NCBI GenBank assembly: GCA_025966335.1
Contig: JAICRS010000139.1
Coordinates: 1-7,831, forward strand
Direction: 5' to 3'
DNA: 7,831 nt
Source: Nocardioidaceae bacterium
GTDB taxonomy: Bacteria; Actinomycetota; Actinomycetes; Propionibacteriales; Nocardioidaceae
The position numbers were made by a program, and so were the translations under genes. Below the pieces are notes generated by a model. It made no database searches. It had not been told where the DNA came from and worked only from the letters and a program-made list of their open reading frames with translations. Shown here piece by piece: positions 6,041 through 7,831 of this stretch (position 1 is its first letter; every line of letters starts with the position of its first letter).

Positions 6041-6241
6041 GTGGTCGACGCATACTTCTCCACCGAATCCGAGTCGCGCCTTTATCACCGCCACTCGACG
6101 TGCCCATGGGGAGCACGGATTCCGCTCGAGGCCAGGGCAACGGGAACCGTGGGACTCACCCAGTGCCCGGTGTGCCGGACACTCGACTCCTTGATGACGT
6201 CGACGCACCGCCGGCCGGGGTACCAGTCCCGAGTCAGCTGA
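6041..6241 (+). CDS. Probable small Cys/His-rich (zinc-ribbon-like) protein
   Basis: A 66-residue frame starting with GTG. Residues 15-47 read as a small metal-binding module: YH at 15-16, CPWGARIP (21-28), a TGTVG turn (34-38) and CPVC (42-45). One His and three Cys (H16, C21, C42, C45) could bind one zinc ion. The pattern YH, C-x-x-G-x-x-I, G-T-x-x-G, C-x-x-C recalls small uncharacterised bacterial proteins I have seen, but I cannot name the family. The rest is polar with a basic C-terminus, and there is no signal peptide or membrane segment. Only a G-rich run (6030-6035) precedes the GTG by 5 nt, a weak SD. An in-frame stop at about 6011-6013 rules out a longer start. Its TGA overlaps the stop of the opposing phosphatase gene by 8 bp. 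The competing frame starting at 5958 has no such pattern. Confidence 0.55.
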   Translation: MVDAYFSTESESRLYHRHSTCPWGARIPLEARATGTVGLTQCPVCRTLDSLMTSTHRRPGYQSRVS

Positions 6242-6249
6242 CGTCGACG
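6195..6249 (+). repeat. 11-bp direct repeat TGACGTCGACG
   Basis: TGACGTCGACG occurs at 6195-6205 and 6239-6249, 44 bp apart, spanning the end of the small-protein gene and the convergent stop region. A shorter copy, TGACGTCG, is at 6014-6021. GACGTC is itself palindromic, so regulator binding is possible, but in GC-rich coding DNA the repeat may be chance. Confidence 0.3.
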
Positions 6250-7831
6250 GGCACCGCTCGGTCGGGTGCCGGGCGTCGATCGGGTGCGGAGCACCGCACC
6301 GAGAGCGCCAGCACAGCGAGGTCATCGGTGAGCTGACCGCGCTGGAAGTCGCGGGCCGCTCGGGACAGCCGGTTCACGATCGCCTGGGCGGCGGCTCCGT
6401 GCTGCGCGCCAAGCTCCGTCGCGGCACGATCCGAACCGAACAGGTCGGCGCCGCGTCGTGCTTCAACGAGCCCGTCGGTGAACAGGCACAGGAGGTCGCC
6501 GCGCTGGAGGTCGATCTTGGTCTCGTGCAGCTCCGGGTCGGGGATCAACCCGAGCGCGGTGCCCAACGTCCCGACCGGTTCGACGGAGCCGTCCGCGCGG
6601 CCCAGCAAGGCGGGGTGATGCCCACCGAGGCACATCCGCAGCTGCAGCCCGCACCCGTCGACCATCGCGATGGCATAGATCAACGTGCAGAAGCTCTCGT
6701 CGGTGCCGTCACGCAGCAGCACCTCGTTGAGCCGGGTCAACACCTGGGTCGGGTCGGTGGCGTCCATCGCCAGGGTGCGCAGCGTGTAGCGGATCAGACC
6801 GGTCACGGCGGCAGCCTCCGCACCCTTCCCACTGACATCGCCGAGGGCGATCCCCCACTGATCGGGGCCGAGGGGAAACACGTCGTAGAAGTCCCCGCCG
6901 ATCTCGTGTCCGTCACCGGCCGGCTCGTAGAGCGCGGCGAGCTCGCAGTCCGGGATGGTCGGCAGCTGAGCCGGGAGCAGGCTCGCCTGCAGCGCGTTAG
7001 CGATCCGGGTCCGCTCGGCGAGCAGGTGACGCAACCGCGCCTCGTCGTCCTTGCGTGCGGTGATGTCCCGGAGTACGACGAGCTCTCCTGAGGGGCCGGC
7101 CGGATCTGCGAGCAGCTGTTGTCGCACGTCGAAGTGGCGGAGGTGCCCGTCCACCTGCAAGGTCAGCTCGGTCTCGGTCTCCGTGGCGTCGCCGTCCTCA
7201 CGAGCGACCAGCTCCAGCTGTCCCCGGAGCACGCCGCCCAGCTCACGGCCGACGAGGTCGGTCCGGCGCAGACTGAGCAGTCTGGCGGTCGCCGAGTTGA
7301 CGTCGACCACCCGCCCGAACGCGTCGAGCAGGATCACCGCGTCGGGCATCGTCTGGACGACGAACCCCCATGCCACCGAGGAAAGGTTGATCAGCCGCTC
7401 GCGGTACAGACCCCACACCAGCACTCCGCCGGTGACGATGAACGCGAAAGGTGTCAGGTCCATCTCCGCGAACGGTCCGACCCCGAAGTTGTGCAGCAGG
7501 TTCGCCACCCACGGGAGCAGCGCCGCCGACACCAGCACAGCCGCACTCACCCGGTAGACCCGGGCAAGTCTCGCCATGCTCAGCACGAACAGGCCGGTGC
7601 CGCCGAGCACCAGCACGTTGCTGTACGCGAGGTGGACCCAGAACAGCGGACCGGTGCCGACGACCGGGATCTCGTCGCCGGTTGCCGAGGCGGGATAGAA
7701 CCTCAGGAGGTCATGGGTCGCCGGGATGGCCAGCAGTATCCAGACCACGACCGGCTCGATCGCGAGCAGCAGGAGGAGCCGCCGGGTCACCCACCGAGTA
7801 CGACCGGTGTACTGCAGCACGAAGACGAGCC
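6234..7831 (-). CDS. Membrane sensor phosphatase: 7TM-type domain, PAS, PPM/SpoIIE (N-terminus cut by window)
   Basis: The frame is open to the window edge; the GTG at 7820 is internal to a membrane domain, so the true start lies outside. Numbering from that codon: residues 1-140 hold hydrophobic helices (about 14-33, 60-80, 92-110, 122-138) with LQYTGR, IEPVV, LPWVANLLH and DLTPFAF, matching the 7TM domain found at the N-terminus of many histidine kinases. Roughly 75-90 residues are missing. A PAS domain follows (about 150-255: MPDAVILLDAFGRVVDVN), then a short coiled linker (256-275). The PPM/SpoIIE phosphatase domain (about 276-507) keeps its metal-binding aspartates: GGDFYD (308-313), GDVSGKG (327-333), FTDGL (447-451) and LTDDLAV (497-503). 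It should dephosphorylate Ser/Thr on a target such as an anti-anti-sigma factor in response to a membrane or PAS signal. No sigma-regulator gene is visible here. Its TGA sits in a palindrome shared with the opposite gene's stop. Confidence 0.92.
   Translation of the reverse strand, partial: LVFVLQYTGRTRWVTRRLLLLLAIEPVVVWILLAIPATHDLLRFYPASATGDEIPVVGTGPLFWVHLAYSNVLVLGGTGLFVLSMARLARVYRVSAAVLVSAALLPWVANLLHNFGVGPFAEMDLTPFAFIVTGGVLVWGLYRERLINLSSVAWGFVVQTMPDAVILLDAFGRVVDVNSATARLLSLRRTDLVGRELGGVLRGQLELVAREDGDATETETELTLQVDGHLRHFDVRQQLLADPAGPSGELVVLRDITARKDDEARLRHLLAERTRIANALQASLLPAQLPTIPDCELAALYEPAGDGHEIGGDFYDVFPLGPDQWGIALGDVSGKGAEAAAVTGLIRYTLRTLAMDATDPTQVLTRLNEVLLRDGTDESFCTLIYAIAMVDGCGLQLRMCLGGHHPALLGRADGSVEPVGTLGTALGLIPDPELHETKIDLQRGDLLCLFTDGLVEARRGADLFGSDRAATELGAQHGAAAQAIVNRLSRAARDFQRGQLTDDLAVLALSVRCSAPDRRPAPDRAVPVDVS

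Noticed and set aside
5958..6194. 78-residue frame in the region of the small Cys/His protein
   Set aside because: Poorly placed SD (16 nt), Ser/Pro/Arg-rich sequence and no pattern; it conflicts with the better-supported frame at 6041.

Overview
The window is gene-dense, GC-rich DNA with GTG starts alongside ATG starts, weak or absent Shine-Dalgarno (SD) sequences before several genes, and families concentrated in Actinomycetota: a DUF222-HNH (13E12-type) protein, an exported S55-domain protein and a 7TM-PAS-SpoIIE phosphatase. The best guess is a soil or aquatic actinobacterium of the Nocardioidaceae type. The genus is an inference from gene content only. I see no tRNA, rRNA, CRISPR array, insertion sequence or prophage.

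Layout, left to right. (1) 2-835 (+) is the 3' two-thirds of an FAD/NAD(P)H ferredoxin-reductase-like oxidoreductase, followed by a strong 13-bp hairpin terminator at 866-899. (2) 1109-2968 (+) encodes a secreted protein with the GMSGSP and FGHP blocks of the stand-alone SpoIVB/S55 peptidase-like family. Its leader contains a 21-codon upstream ORF that overlaps the start codon as ATGA. A terminator-like hairpin with a T-run lies inside codons 7-14. (3) 3014-3826 (+) encodes a DUF72 protein that looks leaderless. (4) 3834-5123 (-) encodes a DUF222-HNH endonuclease-like protein, convergent with the DUF72 gene across 7 bp and also apparently leaderless. (5) 5440-5925 (+) encodes a small lipoprotein with an OB-fold-like body. 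(6) 6041-6241 (+) is a probable 66-residue Cys/His-rich small protein. (7) 6234-7831 (-) is an N-terminally cut membrane sensor phosphatase (7TM-type domain, PAS, PPM/SpoIIE) whose stop codon shares a palindrome with the stop of gene 6.

These genes do not form one operon or an obvious pathway. Strand changes and private promoters suggest independent units: a redox enzyme, two envelope proteins (S55 protein and lipoprotein), a signalling phosphatase, a nuclease-like repeat-family protein and two proteins of unknown function. The most unusual signal is the leader of the S55-domain gene, which has the parts of an attenuator (leader ORF, coupled start, terminator-like hairpin). I found no convincing new multi-gene system.
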